From Streptomyces sp. NBC_01439 (GTDB taxonomy: Bacteria; Actinomycetota; Actinomycetes; Streptomycetales; Streptomycetaceae): a stretch of DNA of 64,000 nucleotides. This document shows, in pieces, positions 8,458 through 17,434 of this stretch (position 1 is the stretch's first letter; the number at the start of each line of letters is the position of its first letter). The DNA is taken from NCBI RefSeq assembly GCF_036227605.1, contig NZ_CP109487.1, forward strand, positions 6,385,501 through 6,449,500. Reading direction: 5' to 3'. Under the pieces are notes generated by a model. The model was not told the DNA's origin. It saw nothing but the letters and a program-made list of their open reading frames with translations, and did no database searches. The translations under genes were made by a program, and so were the position numbers.

Positions 8458-9510
8458 GTGCAGACCCGGACCCTGACCGTGAACGTGAGCGAGTCCTCGG
8501 AGGCCAAGGCCGTGGACGAAGAGCCCGAGGTACTGGAGCTGATCGAGCCGGTGCCCGTGCAGCGCAGGCGCAGCAGCGGCGACAGCGGAGGCGGAGCGGG
8601 CCCGTCCGCCGACTTGTTCCGGCAGTACCTCCGCGAAATAGGCAGGATTCCGCTGCTCACCGCCGCCGAGGAGGTGGACCTCGCGCGCCGCGTCGAAGCC
8701 GGCCTGTTCGCCGAGGAGAAACTCGGCAACACCCCCGATCTCGACTCCCAGCTCGCCCTCGACCTCGACAAGCTCGTCGTCATGGGGCGGATGGCCAAGC
8801 GCCGGCTCATCGAGTCGAACCTGCGGCTCGTCGTCTCCGTCGCCAAGCGGTACGTGGGCCGCGGACTCACCATGCTCGACCTCGTGCAGGAGGGGAACCT
8901 CGGGCTGATCCGCGCCGTCGAGAAGTTCGACTACGCCCGCGGGTACAAGTTCTCCACCTACGCCACCTGGTGGATCCGGCAGGCGATGTCACGGGCCCTC
9001 GCCGACCAGGCCCGGACCATTCGGGTGCCCGTCCACGTCGTCGAACTGATCAACCGGGTCGTCCGCGTACAGCGTCGGATGCTCCAGGAGCGCGGGTACG
9101 AGCCCACGGCCGAAGAGGTCGCCGTCCAGCTGGAGTTGACCCCCGAACGGGTCCTGGAGGTGCTCCGCCTCGCGCAAGAGCCGGTCTCCCTGCACGCCCC
9201 GGTGGGCGAGGAGGACGACGTCGCGCTCGGCGACCTCATCGAGGACGGGGACGCCGCCTCCCCCGTGGAATCGGCCGCCTTCTTCCTGCTGCGCGAGCAC
9301 CTGGAAGCCGTCCTGTCGACCCTCGGCGAGCGCGAGCGCAAGGTCGTGCAGCTGCGGTACGGCCTCGCCGACGGGCGGCCCCGTACCCTGGAGGAAATCG
9401 GGCGGATCTTCGGCGTGACGCGCGAGCGGATCCGCCAGATCGAGTCCAAGACCCTCAACAAACTGCGCGACCACGCCTTCGCCGACCAGCTCCGCGGCTA
9501 CCTGGACTGA
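8458..9510 (+). CDS. hrdA: Principal-like RNA polymerase sigma factor, HrdA type
   Basis: The 350-residue protein has sigma-70 regions in order. Region 1.2 is [16 protein letters not shown], region 2 is [16 protein letters not shown] and [17 protein letters not shown], region 3 begins near [12 protein letters not shown], and region 4 ends [20 protein letters not shown]. It lacks the long acidic N-terminal extension of HrdB. I chose GTG 8458 because GGAGG lies 8 bases upstream. The assignment to HrdA rather than HrdC or HrdD rests on neighbours (ABC exporter pair, nitrate reductase, mbl further on) and is from memory. It probably directs transcription of a subset of vegetative promoters. A strong hairpin follows the gene. 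Confidence 0.82.
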   Translation: MQTRTLTVNVSESSEAKAVDEEPEVLELIEPVPVQRRRSSGDSGGGAGPSADLFRQYLREIGRIPLLTAAEEVDLARRVEAGLFAEEKLGNTPDLDSQLALDLDKLVVMGRMAKRRLIESNLRLVVSVAKRYVGRGLTMLDLVQEGNLGLIRAVEKFDYARGYKFSTYATWWIRQAMSRALADQARTIRVPVHVVELINRVVRVQRRMLQERGYEPTAEEVAVQLELTPERVLEVLRLAQEPVSLHAPVGEEDDVALGDLIEDGDAASPVESAAFFLLREHLEAVLSTLGERERKVVQLRYGLADGRPRTLEEIGRIFGVTRERIRQIESKTLNKLRDHAFADQLRGYLD

Positions 9511-9525
9511 CGGACCAACGGAAAA

Positions 9526-9549
9526 GGGGGCGCCCCGCCAGGCGCCCCC
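9526..9549 (+). terminator. Hairpin terminator after hrdA
   Basis: A perfect 9-bp stem (GGGGGCGCC / GGCGCCCCC) with a 6-base loop begins 16 bases after the hrdA stop. There is no T tract, as is common in Streptomyces. It also lies just downstream of the convergent acetyltransferase gene and could serve both. Confidence 0.75.
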
Positions 9550-9569
9550 ACCCGTTGCCCCGGCTCCGG

Positions 9570-10085
9570 CTACGGCTGCGCGGGTTCGTGCGGGTCGGCC
9601 AGGCTCCGGCTCATCCAGACGTCGTCGACGTAGGCCCCGTCCAGCAGGAACTCCTCGGGCAGGACTCCGACCACCGCGAACCCGCACCGCCGGTAGAGCT
9701 GCTGGGCCGGCTCGTTGTGGCCGAGCACGCGCAGGTTCATCCGGCGGGCGCCACCGGCCCGCGCGGCGGCGCAGGCGGCCTCGACGAGGGCCTGCCCGAC
9801 CCCGCTGCCGCGGGCGGACTCGCGGACCGCCAGTCCCTGGACGTGACGGACGTGCCGATTGGTTTCGAGGGGGCTCGCCGGGGCCTGGGCGACGTACCCG
9901 ACGATCTCCTGCCCGCGTTCCGCGACGAGGAAGCCCTCCACCGGGTGCCGCTCGTCGAAGACGGCCGCGTCGGCCGCGCGCTCGGGGCCGGGTTCGCTCA
10001 CGCGCGACCACACCGAGCGGGCCAGCTCCAGTATTTCGGGTTCGTCCTCCGCCCGAGCGGGGCGTACCACCACGTCCGTTGCCAT
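9570..10085 (-). CDS. GNAT-family N-acetyltransferase
   Basis: The 171-residue protein has the GNAT core: VQGLAVRESARGSGVGQALVE (the R/Q-x-x-G-x-G/A acetyl-CoA loop) near residue 85, followed by LRVLGHNEPAQQLYRRCGF, the usual final strand and helix. The acceptor substrate cannot be inferred. It is convergent with hrdA and shares its terminator hairpin. Confidence 0.85.
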   Translation of the reverse strand: MATDVVVRPARAEDEPEILELARSVWSRVSEPGPERAADAAVFDERHPVEGFLVAERGQEIVGYVAQAPASPLETNRHVRHVQGLAVRESARGSGVGQALVEAACAAARAGGARRMNLRVLGHNEPAQQLYRRCGFAVVGVLPEEFLLDGAYVDDVWMSRSLADPHEPAQP

Positions 10086-10168
10086 GCCGTCATGCTAACG
10101 ACGGCGCAGGGGCACCCGAGTGCGTCCCGCACCCGAATGCCCCTCACCGCCGCCGTCCCCCGGGCCGC

Positions 10169-12091
10169 CTAGTCGACCTCGGCCACCGCCTGCGCGAACT
10201 GCGCCGCGTACAGCCGTGCGTACGCGCCGCCCGAGGCCAACAGCTCCTCGTGCGTGCCCTGCTCCACGATCGATCCGTTCTCCATCACCAGGATCACGTC
10301 CGCGTCGCGGATCGTGGACAGCCGGTGCGCGATCACGAAGGACGTGCGGCCGCGCGCGAGGCGCGCCATCGCCTTCTGGATCAGCACCTCGGTACGGGTG
10401 TCCACCGAGCTCGTGGCCTCGTCGAGCACCAGGATCACCGGCTCCGACAAGAACGCCCGGGCGATGGTGATCAGCTGCTTCTCGCCCGCGCTGACCCCCG
10501 CGCCCTCGTCGTCCAGCACGGTGTCGTAACCGTCCGGCAGGGTGCGGACGAACCGGTCCGCGTGGGCGGCCCGCGCCGCCTCCTCGATCTCGGCGCGCGT
10601 GACCTCGCGCGAAGCGCCGTAGGCGATGTTCTCCGCGATGGTGCCGCCGAACAGCCAGGTGTCCTGCAGCACCATGCCGATGCCGTCGCGCAGTTCCTCG
10701 CGGGTCATCTTCGCGATGTCCACCCCGTCGAGGGCGATCTCCCCGCCCGTGACCTCGTAGAACCGCATCAGCAGATTGACCAGCGTGGTCTTGCCGGCGC
10801 CGGTCGGGCCGACGATCGCGACCGTCTGGCCCGGCTCGACCGTGAGCGAGAGGTTCTCGATCAGCGGCTTGTCCGGCTCGTATCGGAAGGCCACCTTGTC
10901 GAAGGTGACCTGACCGCGCAGCTCCTGCGGACGCTCCGGAACCACCGCGTCCGGCTCCTGCTCCGGCGCGTCGAGCAGCTCGTACACCCGCTCCGCCGAG
11001 GCGACACCGGACTGCACGAGGTTCGCCATCGAGGCGACCTGCGTCAGCGGCATCGAGAACTGCCGCGAGTACTGGATGAAGGCCTGCACGTCACCGATCG
11101 ACAGGGTGCCGGAGGCGACCCGGAGCCCGCCGACGACGGCTATCAGCACGTAGTTGATGTTCGAGATGAAGAACATCACCGGCTGCATGATGCCGCTGAC
11201 CAGCTGCGACGTGAAGGAGGCCCGGTAGAGCGCCTCGTTCTGCTCGGCGAAGACGGCAGCGGACTCCTTCTGCCGGCCGAAGACCTTGACCAGGCTGTGG
11301 CCCGAGTACATCTCCTCGATGTGGGCGTTGAGCGCGCCGGTCGCCTTCCACTGCGCCACGAACTGCGGCTGCGACTTCTTGCCGATCTTCGCGGCGACGA
11401 AGACCGACAGCGGTACGGTCACCAGCGCGACGAGCGCCAGCAGCGGAGAGATCCAGAACATCATCACGAGCACGCCGACGATGGTCAGCAGCGAGTTCAG
11501 CAACTGGCCCATCGTCTGCTGGAGCGTCTGGCCGATGTTGTCGATGTCGTTCGTGGCCCGGCTCAGCACCTCGCCGCGCTTCTGCTGGTCGAAGTAGGAC
11601 AGCGGCAGCCGCGACAGCTTCGCCTGGAGCTCCTCGCGCATCCGGTAGACGGTGCCGTTCATGACGTGGTTCGACAGCCGGGTCGCGACCAGCATCAGCA
11701 GGCCGGCCAGGGTGAAGACCACCAGCGCCCAGATCGCGACGACCCCGACGGCGCCGAAGTCGATGCCCTGCCCCGGGGTGAAGTCGGTACCGGCGAGCAT
11801 GTCCGCCATGCCGTCCTGGCCCCGGGCGCGCAGCCCGTCCAGCGCCTGCTGCTTGGTGGTCCCGGCCGGCATCTGGCGGCCGACGATCCCCGCGAACACC
11901 AGGTCGGTGGCCTCGCCCAGGATCTTCGGGCCCACCACCGCGCAGCCGACGCTGCCGACGACGGCCGCGACCATGCCCCAGATCTTGGCCCGGTCGTACG
12001 CGAGCTGGCGCAGCAGCCGCTTGCCCGAACCCTTGAAGTCCATGGACCGCTGGGCCGGCCCCATCATCATCCGTCCTCCGGGCCCGCTCAT
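10169..12091 (-). CDS. ABC exporter half, canonical ATP site
   Basis: A 640-residue fused membrane/ATPase half-transporter. Six membrane segments occupy about residues 35-350. The ATPase domain has Walker A (IVGPTGAGKTTL), signature GVSAGEKQ in place of LSGGQ, Walker B with catalytic Glu (VILVLDEATSSVD) and H-loop VIAHRLST. Its ATG overlaps the stop of the partner gene (ATGA), so the two are made together as a heterodimer. The odd signature here faces the partner's damaged Walker B site, the arrangement found in TM287/288-type exporters. Substrate unknown. Confidence 0.92.
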   Translation of the reverse strand: MSGPGGRMMMGPAQRSMDFKGSGKRLLRQLAYDRAKIWGMVAAVVGSVGCAVVGPKILGEATDLVFAGIVGRQMPAGTTKQQALDGLRARGQDGMADMLAGTDFTPGQGIDFGAVGVVAIWALVVFTLAGLLMLVATRLSNHVMNGTVYRMREELQAKLSRLPLSYFDQQKRGEVLSRATNDIDNIGQTLQQTMGQLLNSLLTIVGVLVMMFWISPLLALVALVTVPLSVFVAAKIGKKSQPQFVAQWKATGALNAHIEEMYSGHSLVKVFGRQKESAAVFAEQNEALYRASFTSQLVSGIMQPVMFFISNINYVLIAVVGGLRVASGTLSIGDVQAFIQYSRQFSMPLTQVASMANLVQSGVASAERVYELLDAPEQEPDAVVPERPQELRGQVTFDKVAFRYEPDKPLIENLSLTVEPGQTVAIVGPTGAGKTTLVNLLMRFYEVTGGEIALDGVDIAKMTREELRDGIGMVLQDTWLFGGTIAENIAYGASREVTRAEIEEAARAAHADRFVRTLPDGYDTVLDDEGAGVSAGEKQLITIARAFLSEPVILVLDEATSSVDTRTEVLIQKAMARLARGRTSFVIAHRLSTIRDADVILVMENGSIVEQGTHEELLASGGAYARLYAAQFAQAVAEVD

Positions 12092-13821
12092 GCGGCCTCC
12101 GCCTCCGTCAGCTGGGAGAGCACGATCTCCCGGTAGGTCTCGTTGCCGGCCATCAGCTCGTGGTGGCGCCCCTCGCCCACGACCTGGCCCTCGTCCAGGA
12201 CGATGATCCGGTCGGCGTCGCGGATCGTGGAGACCCGCTGGGCGACGATGACCACGGTCGCGTCCTCGGTCTCGCGGGCGAGCGCCGCGCGCAGCGCCGC
12301 GTCCGTCGCGTAGTCCAGGGCCGAGAAGGAGTCGTCGAAGAGGTAGATCTCCGGGCGCTGCACGAGCGTGCGGGCGATGGCCAGACGCTGGCGCTGGCCG
12401 CCGGAGACATTGGTTCCGCCCTGACTGACGGGGGCCTCCAGGCCGCCCTCCAGCGCGGAGACGAACTCCTTGGCCTGGGCCACCTCCAGCGCCTGCCAGA
12501 GCTCTTCGTCACTCGCGTCCGGGCGCCCGTAGCGCAGGTTGGAGGCGATGGTCCCGGAGAACAGGTACGGCTTCTGCGGCACCATGCCGACCGTCTTGGC
12601 CAGCAGCTCCGGGTCGAGCGCGCGGACGTCCTCCCCGTCGACGAGGACCTCGCCGCCGGTCGCGTCGAACAGGCGCGGGACCAGGCCCAGCAGGGTGGAC
12701 TTGCCGCTTCCGGTGGAGCCGATGACCGCCGTGGTCTCGCCGGGTCGGGCCACCAGGTCCACGCCGCGCAGGACCGGAGCCTCGGCGCCCGGGTAGCGGA
12801 AGTCGGCGCCGCGCAGCTCCAGGCGGCCGCGGCGGGCGAGTTCGCGCACCGGGTCCTCGGGCGGGACCACGCTGGACTCGGTGTCCAGGACCTCCTGGAT
12901 GCGTTCCCCGCAGACCTCGGCGCGCGGCACCATCATGAACATGAAGGTGGCCATCATCACGGCCATGACGATCTGCATCAGGTAGGCCAGGAAGGCCGTC
13001 AGCTGGCCGATCTCCATGCCGCCGCTGTCGACGCGCATCGCACCGAACCAGATGACGGCGACGCTGGAGATGTTCACGACCACGATGACCGTGGGGAACA
13101 TGTACGCGAGGAGCTTGCCGGCGGACAGCGAGACGCCGGTCAGGTCGGCGTTGGCCTCGCGGAAGCGGTCCTTCTCGTAGTCGTCGCGGACGAAGGCGCG
13201 GATCACCCGGTTGCCGGTGATCTGCTCGCGCAGGACCCGGTTCACGGTGTCCAGGCGCACCTGCATCTGGCGGAACAGCGGCCGCGTCTTGAAGACGATC
13301 GCGCCGACCGAGATCCCGAGCACCGGGACGACGGCGAGCAGTACGCCCGACAGCTTCACGTCGAGCGAGAGCGCCATGGCGATGCCGCCGACGCACATGA
13401 TCGGGGCCGAGACCATCAGGGTGAAGGTCATGAGCACCAGCATCTGGACCTGTTGGACGTCATTCGTCGTACGGGTGATCAGCGACGGGGCGCCGAACTG
13501 GCCCAGCTCCCGCGCCGAGAAGCTCTGCACGCGGTCGAAGATCGCGGCGCGGACGTCCCGGCCGAAGGCCGCGGCCGTGCGGGCGCCGTAGTAGACGGCC
13601 CCGACGTTGCAGACGAGCTGGACGAGGGAGACAGCGAGCATCAGCGCGCCGAAGCGCAGGATGTAGCCGGTGTCACCGTTGACGACACCGTTGTCGATGA
13701 TGTCGGCGTTGAGCGTGGGCAGGTAGAGGCTGGCGCTGGTCTGCAGCAGTTGCAGCAGGACCAGCACCGCGATGGGTTTCCGGTACGTACCCAGATGGGT
13801 CCGCAGAAGTCGTATGAGCAC
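12088..13821 (-). CDS. ABC exporter half, degenerate ATP site
   Basis: A 577-residue fused ABC exporter half with six N-terminal membrane segments. Walker A is VIGSTGSGKST and the signature NVSGGQRQR is canonical, but the residue after Walker B is Asp rather than Glu (YLFDDSFSALD) and the H-loop His is replaced by Gln (IVAQRVST). Those losses mark the non-catalytic site of a heterodimeric exporter. I chose GTG 13821 (GGAG 7 bases upstream, VLIRLLRTHLG start); a longer frame to 13914 has no support. It is the first gene of the pair and overlaps its partner by ATGA. Confidence 0.92.
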   Translation of the reverse strand: MLIRLLRTHLGTYRKPIAVLVLLQLLQTSASLYLPTLNADIIDNGVVNGDTGYILRFGALMLAVSLVQLVCNVGAVYYGARTAAAFGRDVRAAIFDRVQSFSARELGQFGAPSLITRTTNDVQQVQMLVLMTFTLMVSAPIMCVGGIAMALSLDVKLSGVLLAVVPVLGISVGAIVFKTRPLFRQMQVRLDTVNRVLREQITGNRVIRAFVRDDYEKDRFREANADLTGVSLSAGKLLAYMFPTVIVVVNISSVAVIWFGAMRVDSGGMEIGQLTAFLAYLMQIVMAVMMATFMFMMVPRAEVCGERIQEVLDTESSVVPPEDPVRELARRGRLELRGADFRYPGAEAPVLRGVDLVARPGETTAVIGSTGSGKSTLLGLVPRLFDATGGEVLVDGEDVRALDPELLAKTVGMVPQKPYLFSGTIASNLRYGRPDASDEELWQALEVAQAKEFVSALEGGLEAPVSQGGTNVSGGQRQRLAIARTLVQRPEIYLFDDSFSALDYATDAALRAALARETEDATVVIVAQRVSTIRDADRIIVLDEGQVVGEGRHHELMAGNETYREIVLSQLTEAEAA

Positions 13822-13938
13822 GCGTAGGCTCCGGTCGGCATGATCGAGGGGGTTCAACCCATCTTGGGCCAACCGGCCCCGTGATCCCCACCGGATTTCG
13901 CAAAGGCCGGTCAAAAGGACCAGCCCGCCCCGACCCGC

Positions 13939-13972
13939 GTACTAGGACACCTCTAGGACACCCCTAGAACGC
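13939..13972. repeat. Short CTAGGACAC-type tandem repeat
   Basis: CTAGGACAC occurs twice 11 bases apart, followed by a partial third copy (CTAGAAC), just at and beyond the stop of the sugar kinase gene. Its role is unknown; it may simply be slippage. Confidence 0.5.
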
Positions 13973-15412
13973 CCCGGGGTGGATCTGCTCCCGCGTCGCG
14001 ACGTACTGCTGGCGCACTCCCTGCCACGCCGGGAACTCCTCGCCCGGCTCGAAGACCTGGGCCGCGGGGGCCGGCCAGACCGGCGGGGTGTGCGGGGCCA
14101 GGGTGCCCTGCGCCACACCGAGCGTCCAGGCCGCCTGGCGCGCCGCGCCCAGCGCCGCGTAGTCGGCCGGCGCCGGTACGACGACCTGCGTGCCGAACAG
14201 TCCCGGGGCCGCGGCCTGCACGGCGGGCAGCTCGGCCGCCGCGCCCAGCAGGAACACCCGGCGGATCTCGACCCCGCGCGAGCGCAGCACGTCCAGCGCG
14301 TCCACCAGCCCGCACAGCATGCCCTCGAAGGCGGCCCGGGCCAGGTGCTCCGGCTTCATCGAGTCCCGGCGCAGCCCGGACAGGGTGCCGGCGGCGTGCG
14401 GCAGGTTCGGGGTCCGCTCACCCTCCAGGTACGGCAGGAGCACGAGGCCGTGCGCGCCCGGCGTCGACTTCAGCGCGAGCTCGGACAGCCCCTCCAGATC
14501 GGTGCCGAGCAGTTCGGCGGTGCCGCGCAGCGCCCGCACGGCATTGGAGGTGTTCACCACGGGCAGGTGCATGCCGCTGGCGTCGGCCAGCGAGGTGACC
14601 AGTCCGCCCGGCTCCGACACCGCCTCGTGGTGCACGGCCATCACCGAACCGGAGGCACCGAGGGAGACCACCGCGTCGCCGGGGCCCAGCCCCAGCCCGA
14701 GCGCGGCGGCCATCGTTTCGCCGGTGCCGGCGGAGATCAGCAGCCCCTCGGGCGTGGTCCCGGCGGCATCGGCCGGGCCGAGCACCTCGGGCAGCAGGGC
14801 CCGGTGCCCGAGCGCCAGCTCGACCAGGTCGGGGCGCCAGGTGCCGGTGGCCGCCGACCAGTACCCGGTACCGGAGGCGCCGCCGCGGTCGGTGGTCCGC
14901 CGGGCCGGGCGGCCCAGCAGCTGCCAGACGAGCCAGTCGTGCGGGGACATCAGCACGGCGATCCGGCGGGCGGCCTCGGGCTCGTTGCGGGCCAGCCAGG
15001 CCAGCTTCGCGACCGGCTGCGCGGAGTGCGGGACCGAGCCCACCGCCTCGACCCAGCCGTGCCGACCGCCGTAGGCGTCGATGAGGTCGGCGGCGGCGAC
15101 CTGGCCGCGCTTGTCGTTGCCGACGAGCGCGGGCCGCACCAGAGCGCCCTGCGGGTCCAGCGGCAGCAGGCCGTGCTGCTGGGCGGAGACCCCTATGGCC
15201 TGGACCCCTTCGAGGAGCCCGCCGCCGGCGGCCTCGCCGAGCGAGAGCAGCCAGGCCTGCGGGTCGGTCTCGTAGGGATTCGCGCCGTCCGGTTCACCCG
15301 AGGGCTGTGGGTGGGGTGCGTACCCCTGGCGCAGCACGGCGCCGGTCTCGGTGTCACAGACGACGATGCGTGTGAACGCGGAAGAGCTGTCCAGCCCGGC
15401 GACTATCCCCAT
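13964..15412 (-). CDS. FGGY-family sugar kinase, xylulokinase-like
   Basis: The 482-residue protein begins GIVAGLDSSSAFTRIVVCD (actin-like ATPase phosphate 1). It has the FGGY N-terminal substrate segment GVSAQQHGLLPLD, the mid-domain ATP segment VVSLGASGSVMA and the C-terminal VFLLGAAAELPAV. The length and the QQHG motif fit xylulokinase, which phosphorylates D-xylulose. One deviation is that the usual GGG(A/S) near the C terminus is GAAAE, so substrate and activity should be treated with care. No pentose isomerase gene is adjacent. Confidence 0.82.
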   Translation of the reverse strand: MGIVAGLDSSSAFTRIVVCDTETGAVLRQGYAPHPQPSGEPDGANPYETDPQAWLLSLGEAAGGGLLEGVQAIGVSAQQHGLLPLDPQGALVRPALVGNDKRGQVAAADLIDAYGGRHGWVEAVGSVPHSAQPVAKLAWLARNEPEAARRIAVLMSPHDWLVWQLLGRPARRTTDRGGASGTGYWSAATGTWRPDLVELALGHRALLPEVLGPADAAGTTPEGLLISAGTGETMAAALGLGLGPGDAVVSLGASGSVMAVHHEAVSEPGGLVTSLADASGMHLPVVNTSNAVRALRGTAELLGTDLEGLSELALKSTPGAHGLVLLPYLEGERTPNLPHAAGTLSGLRRDSMKPEHLARAAFEGMLCGLVDALDVLRSRGVEIRRVFLLGAAAELPAVQAAAPGLFGTQVVVPAPADYAALGAARQAAWTLGVAQGTLAPHTPPVWPAPAAQVFEPGEEFPAWQGVRQQYVATREQIHPGAF

Positions 15413-15509
15413 GCCGTGAATTCTGCCGCACGCGGGGCCGGACTCGACCGGTCCGGAGCCCCCGGAACCTCATGGATCCCGTGAGCCCCGGCGCGCGGAC
15501 CCGTGGTGC

Positions 15510-15812
15510 TCAGGTGTTGCTGGTGCCCCAGTCGTCCTCGCCGGCGCCGCCGGCCCGGCCGCGCAGCCCCCGTACCCGCCCGGAGAGCGAGTCCGGGACG
15601 GCGTCGCCGACCTTCTGACTCACCGCGGTGAAGGCCTTCCCGGCGAACTCGCGCCCGGTCTGACCCGCGGTTTCGGCGGCGTTGCGCACCGCGGGGTTCT
15701 GCGCGAGCTGCCGCGCGGACTTTCGCATCTGCTCGTAGCGCTCGCGTCCGGCCCGGGTTCCGAGCACGTACCCGAGGGCCAGTCCGACCACGAACGTGAC
15801 CTTGTACCGCAT
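15510..15812 (-). CDS. YtxH-like small membrane-anchored protein
   Basis: A 100-residue protein with one N-terminal membrane segment (VTFVVGLALGYVLGTRAGRE) followed by a long amphipathic, charged helix with repeated Ala/Glu/Lys. This resembles YtxH-domain proteins of unknown function. I chose ATG 15812, which has GAAGGG 8 bases upstream, over the in-frame GTG at 15821, which overlaps that site. It lies upstream of the tRNA cluster and on the opposite strand. Confidence 0.75.
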   Translation of the reverse strand: MRYKVTFVVGLALGYVLGTRAGRERYEQMRKSARQLAQNPAVRNAAETAGQTGREFAGKAFTAVSQKVGDAVPDSLSGRVRGLRGRAGGAGEDDWGTSNT

Positions 15813-15957
15813 GCCTGTCACCCTTCGTCGTGTGGTGCCCGGCCCGCTGTCGATACCGATTGGCGGAGCACCCCCCTGCTTGCGCTAATCTATGACTCGC
15901 AACGGGCACTCGCCCCCCGGCAACGCCGGAGGTGGGCTGTTCGATGCACCGCAGCAA

Positions 15958-16030
15958 TCCCCTGTAGCTCAATTGGCAGAGCAGCCGGCTGTTAACCGGC
16001 AGGTTACTGGTTCGAGTCCAGTCGGGGGAG
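15958..16030 (+). tRNA. tRNA-Asn (GTT)
   Basis: A complete 73-base cloverleaf: acceptor TCCCCTG pairs with CGGGGGA, the anticodon loop is CTGTTAA with GTT at 15991-15993, and the T arm is CTGGTTCGAGTCCAG. The CCA end is not encoded. It is the first of two near-identical copies 5 bases apart. Confidence 0.95.
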
Positions 16031-16035
16031 CGCGG

Positions 16036-16108
16036 TCCCCTGTAGCTCAATTGGCAGAGCATTCGGCTGTTAACCGGAGGGTTGCTGGTTCGAGTCCAGC
16101 CGGGGGAG
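16036..16108 (+). tRNA. tRNA-Asn (GTT), second copy
   Basis: A 73-base cloverleaf like the preceding gene, with anticodon GTT at 16069-16071. It differs from the first copy at a few bases in the anticodon stem, variable loop and T stem. It is presumably co-transcribed with the first copy and is followed by a terminator hairpin. Confidence 0.95.
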
Positions 16109-16119
16109 CAAGGAAGAGG

Positions 16120-16153
16120 AAGAGGACCCCGAGGGGTCCTCTTCTTTTCTTTG
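16120..16153 (+). terminator. Terminator after the tRNA-Asn pair
   Basis: An 11-bp stem (AAGAGGACCCC / GGGGTCCTCTT) with a very short loop is followed by the T-rich tract CTTTTCTTT. This is a clear intrinsic terminator 12 bases after the second tRNA-Asn. Confidence 0.85.
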
Positions 16154-16298
16154 TCGCCCCGTTCGGGAACCGGACAGCCCTCAGAACGGTCTCTCTGAGC
16201 AGGCGAAGCCGATCATGCGGGGCATCTGAGGCAGGAGATCGTATGAGCGGCTATGCTGCGGCAGACGGCGCGCACACGTGTACGCGCCACGCCGTGAA

Positions 16299-16372
16299 GG
16301 GGCGGTAGCTCAGCCGGTTAGAGCAGCGGACTCATAATCCGTCGGCCGTGGGTTCGAGTCCCACCCGCCCCA
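16299..16372 (+). tRNA. tRNA with anticodon CAT (elongator Met or Ile2)
   Basis: A 74-base cloverleaf: acceptor GGGGCGG pairs with CCGCCCC, the anticodon loop is CTCATAA (CAT at 16333-16335) and the T arm is GTGGGTTCGAGTCCCAC. It is not the initiator, since the acceptor is fully paired. Elongator Met and the lysidine-modified Ile2 species share this anticodon, and sequence alone does not settle which it is. Its 3' end is the left boundary of an integrated island, whose DNA supplies the last 24 bases and keeps the tRNA intact. Confidence 0.92.
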
Positions 16373-16374
16373 CT
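16349..16374 (+). repeat. attL: left 26-bp direct repeat at tRNA 3' end
   Basis: The last 24 bases of the CAT tRNA plus CT (TGGGTTCGAGTCCC then ACCCGCCCCACT) recur exactly at 33754-33779 in the same orientation. Flanking sequence differs on both sides. This is the signature of site-specific integration into a tRNA gene. Confidence 0.88.
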
Positions 16375-16377
16375 ACT

Positions 16378-16405
16378 GCAGGTCAGAAGAAACCTTCTGA
16401 CCTGC
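16378..16405 (+). terminator. Hairpin after the CAT tRNA
   Basis: A perfect 12-bp stem (GCAGGTCAGAAG / CTTCTGACCTGC) with a 4-base AAAC loop begins 6 bases after the tRNA. A short T run (GGTTTTTG) follows about 9 bases later. It lies just inside the island, so the element brought its own tRNA terminator. The displaced chromosomal one is probably the hairpin at 33784. Confidence 0.8.
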
Positions 16406-16519
16406 GGAAACGCGGTTTTTGTGGCCGTGGGATCCCCGTGTCGGTGTGGCGAACGTGAGGCGAAGGCTGCATCGCGGGAACCCCAGAGGCTCTTGACCTG
16501 GGGGTTTGCCTGCTCATAG

Positions 16520-16802
16520 GTGGGATGGGTGGTGGTTGGTCCCACGGCCGCATGGGGTGCCATCGCAGCGTCGACCTTCGCCGCGGTCGGGCTTTCGGCC
16601 CTGGTCATGGCCTCGGCCTAAGCCTTGACCGTGGTGAAGGTCCTCGGTCTCGACGACGGTGTCTATCTCGTCTGGCTGGGAGTCGTCACGTGGAGCTCCG
16701 CACGCGCAGACGCAACCCCAGACCCCGTGCTTCCGACGCGGAATCGCTCGACTGATGGGAGTGGTGCTGTTCGCCCTCGGCTTGCGGACGGCCGCGGCGT
16801 GG
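16520..16802 (+). pseudogene. Decayed LysE/RhtB-family exporter fragment
   Basis: In one frame the segment PTAAWGAIAASTFAAVGLSA is followed by a TAA stop (16619-16621), then LTVVKVLGLDDGVYLVWLG, which matches the conserved KxxGxxYLxWLG segment of LysE exporters. After a frame change, LMGVVLFALGLRTAAA matches the LysE C-terminal segment. So one stop codon and one frameshift interrupt the gene, and the N-terminal third is missing. It cannot be functional. Confidence 0.65.
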
Positions 16803-16839
16803 CGGAGCCCGTCGTGGCGCCCGACCTACCGGTGCGGAG

Positions 16840-17424
16840 GTGGCCACCACCGAGGTGTCGACCACCGGCGCCGACCCGGGCCGCGAGCACGCGCTCGTCC
16901 TGCTGGCCGGCACCCCCACCTCCAGCACCGGCGAAACGATCGACCGCGACAACCCCTTCACCGGCCCGGCCCGCGGCTGGTACCTGCCCGCCGGGACCTC
17001 CACGGCGTTCACCGCCGTGGCGCCGATCGCGTACGTCTCCAGCCCGCTTCCGCCCGGCACCCCGCCCACCGGCAGGGCCCCGGTGCTGCTCGGCGGGCCC
17101 GGCGCCGTGGTCGAAGTGCGCGGGCACGGCTCCTGGGAGCGGGAGGTCACCACCCTGATCACCCCGCCGCTCTCGGTCCGCCTGCAGCTGGGGGAGACCC
17201 TCGCCCGCGACGGCCGCTGGTCGACCTACCCGCCCCACCTCCACGACCCCAGCAACCCGCCCCACGAGACCGCGGTACAGGAGGCGTTCGCGTTCCACCT
17301 GAACCCGCCGACCGGCTTCGCCGTCCTGCTCACCTACGACGACGACCACCAGGCCGCCGACGCCACCGCGACCGTCATCACCGACCGCTCCCTGGCCGCC
17401 GTCGACCACGGCCAAGGTGAGATG
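16840..17424 (+). pseudogene. Truncated IolB-like (5-deoxy-glucuronate isomerase) gene
   Basis: From GTG 16840 the frame encodes an IolB-like cupin: HALVLLAGT, DNPFTGPARGWYLPAGT, RWSTYPPHLHDPSNPPHET (the WSSYPPHKHD metal motif) and EAFAFHLNPPTGFAVLLTY. Similarity stops after about TVITDRSLAAVDHG. The final about 60 residues with the GYHP metal ligands are missing, and the frame then runs through unrelated sequence to 17634. IolB belongs to myo-inositol catabolism, but no other iol gene is present. It is best read as a broken fragment at the left arm of the island. Confidence 0.65.
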
Positions 17425-17434
17425 AAGAACGGGC

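Noticed and set aside
10079..12136. Very long open frame (685 codons) on the plus strand opposite the ABC exporter
   Set aside because: It is the complement of a clearly coding ABC gene with all ATPase motifs. The product is low-complexity Arg/His/Asp with no family features. Long antisense frames are normal at this GC content.
12160..13827. 555-codon plus-strand frame opposite the second ABC exporter gene
   Set aside because: Antisense of an ABC exporter with all motifs visible; composition dominated by Asp, His, Gln and Arg.
15958..16108. Tandem tRNA-Asn genes as a second integration repeat
   Set aside because: The two copies are complete, separate cloverleaves 5 bases apart, so this is gene duplication and not an att pair.
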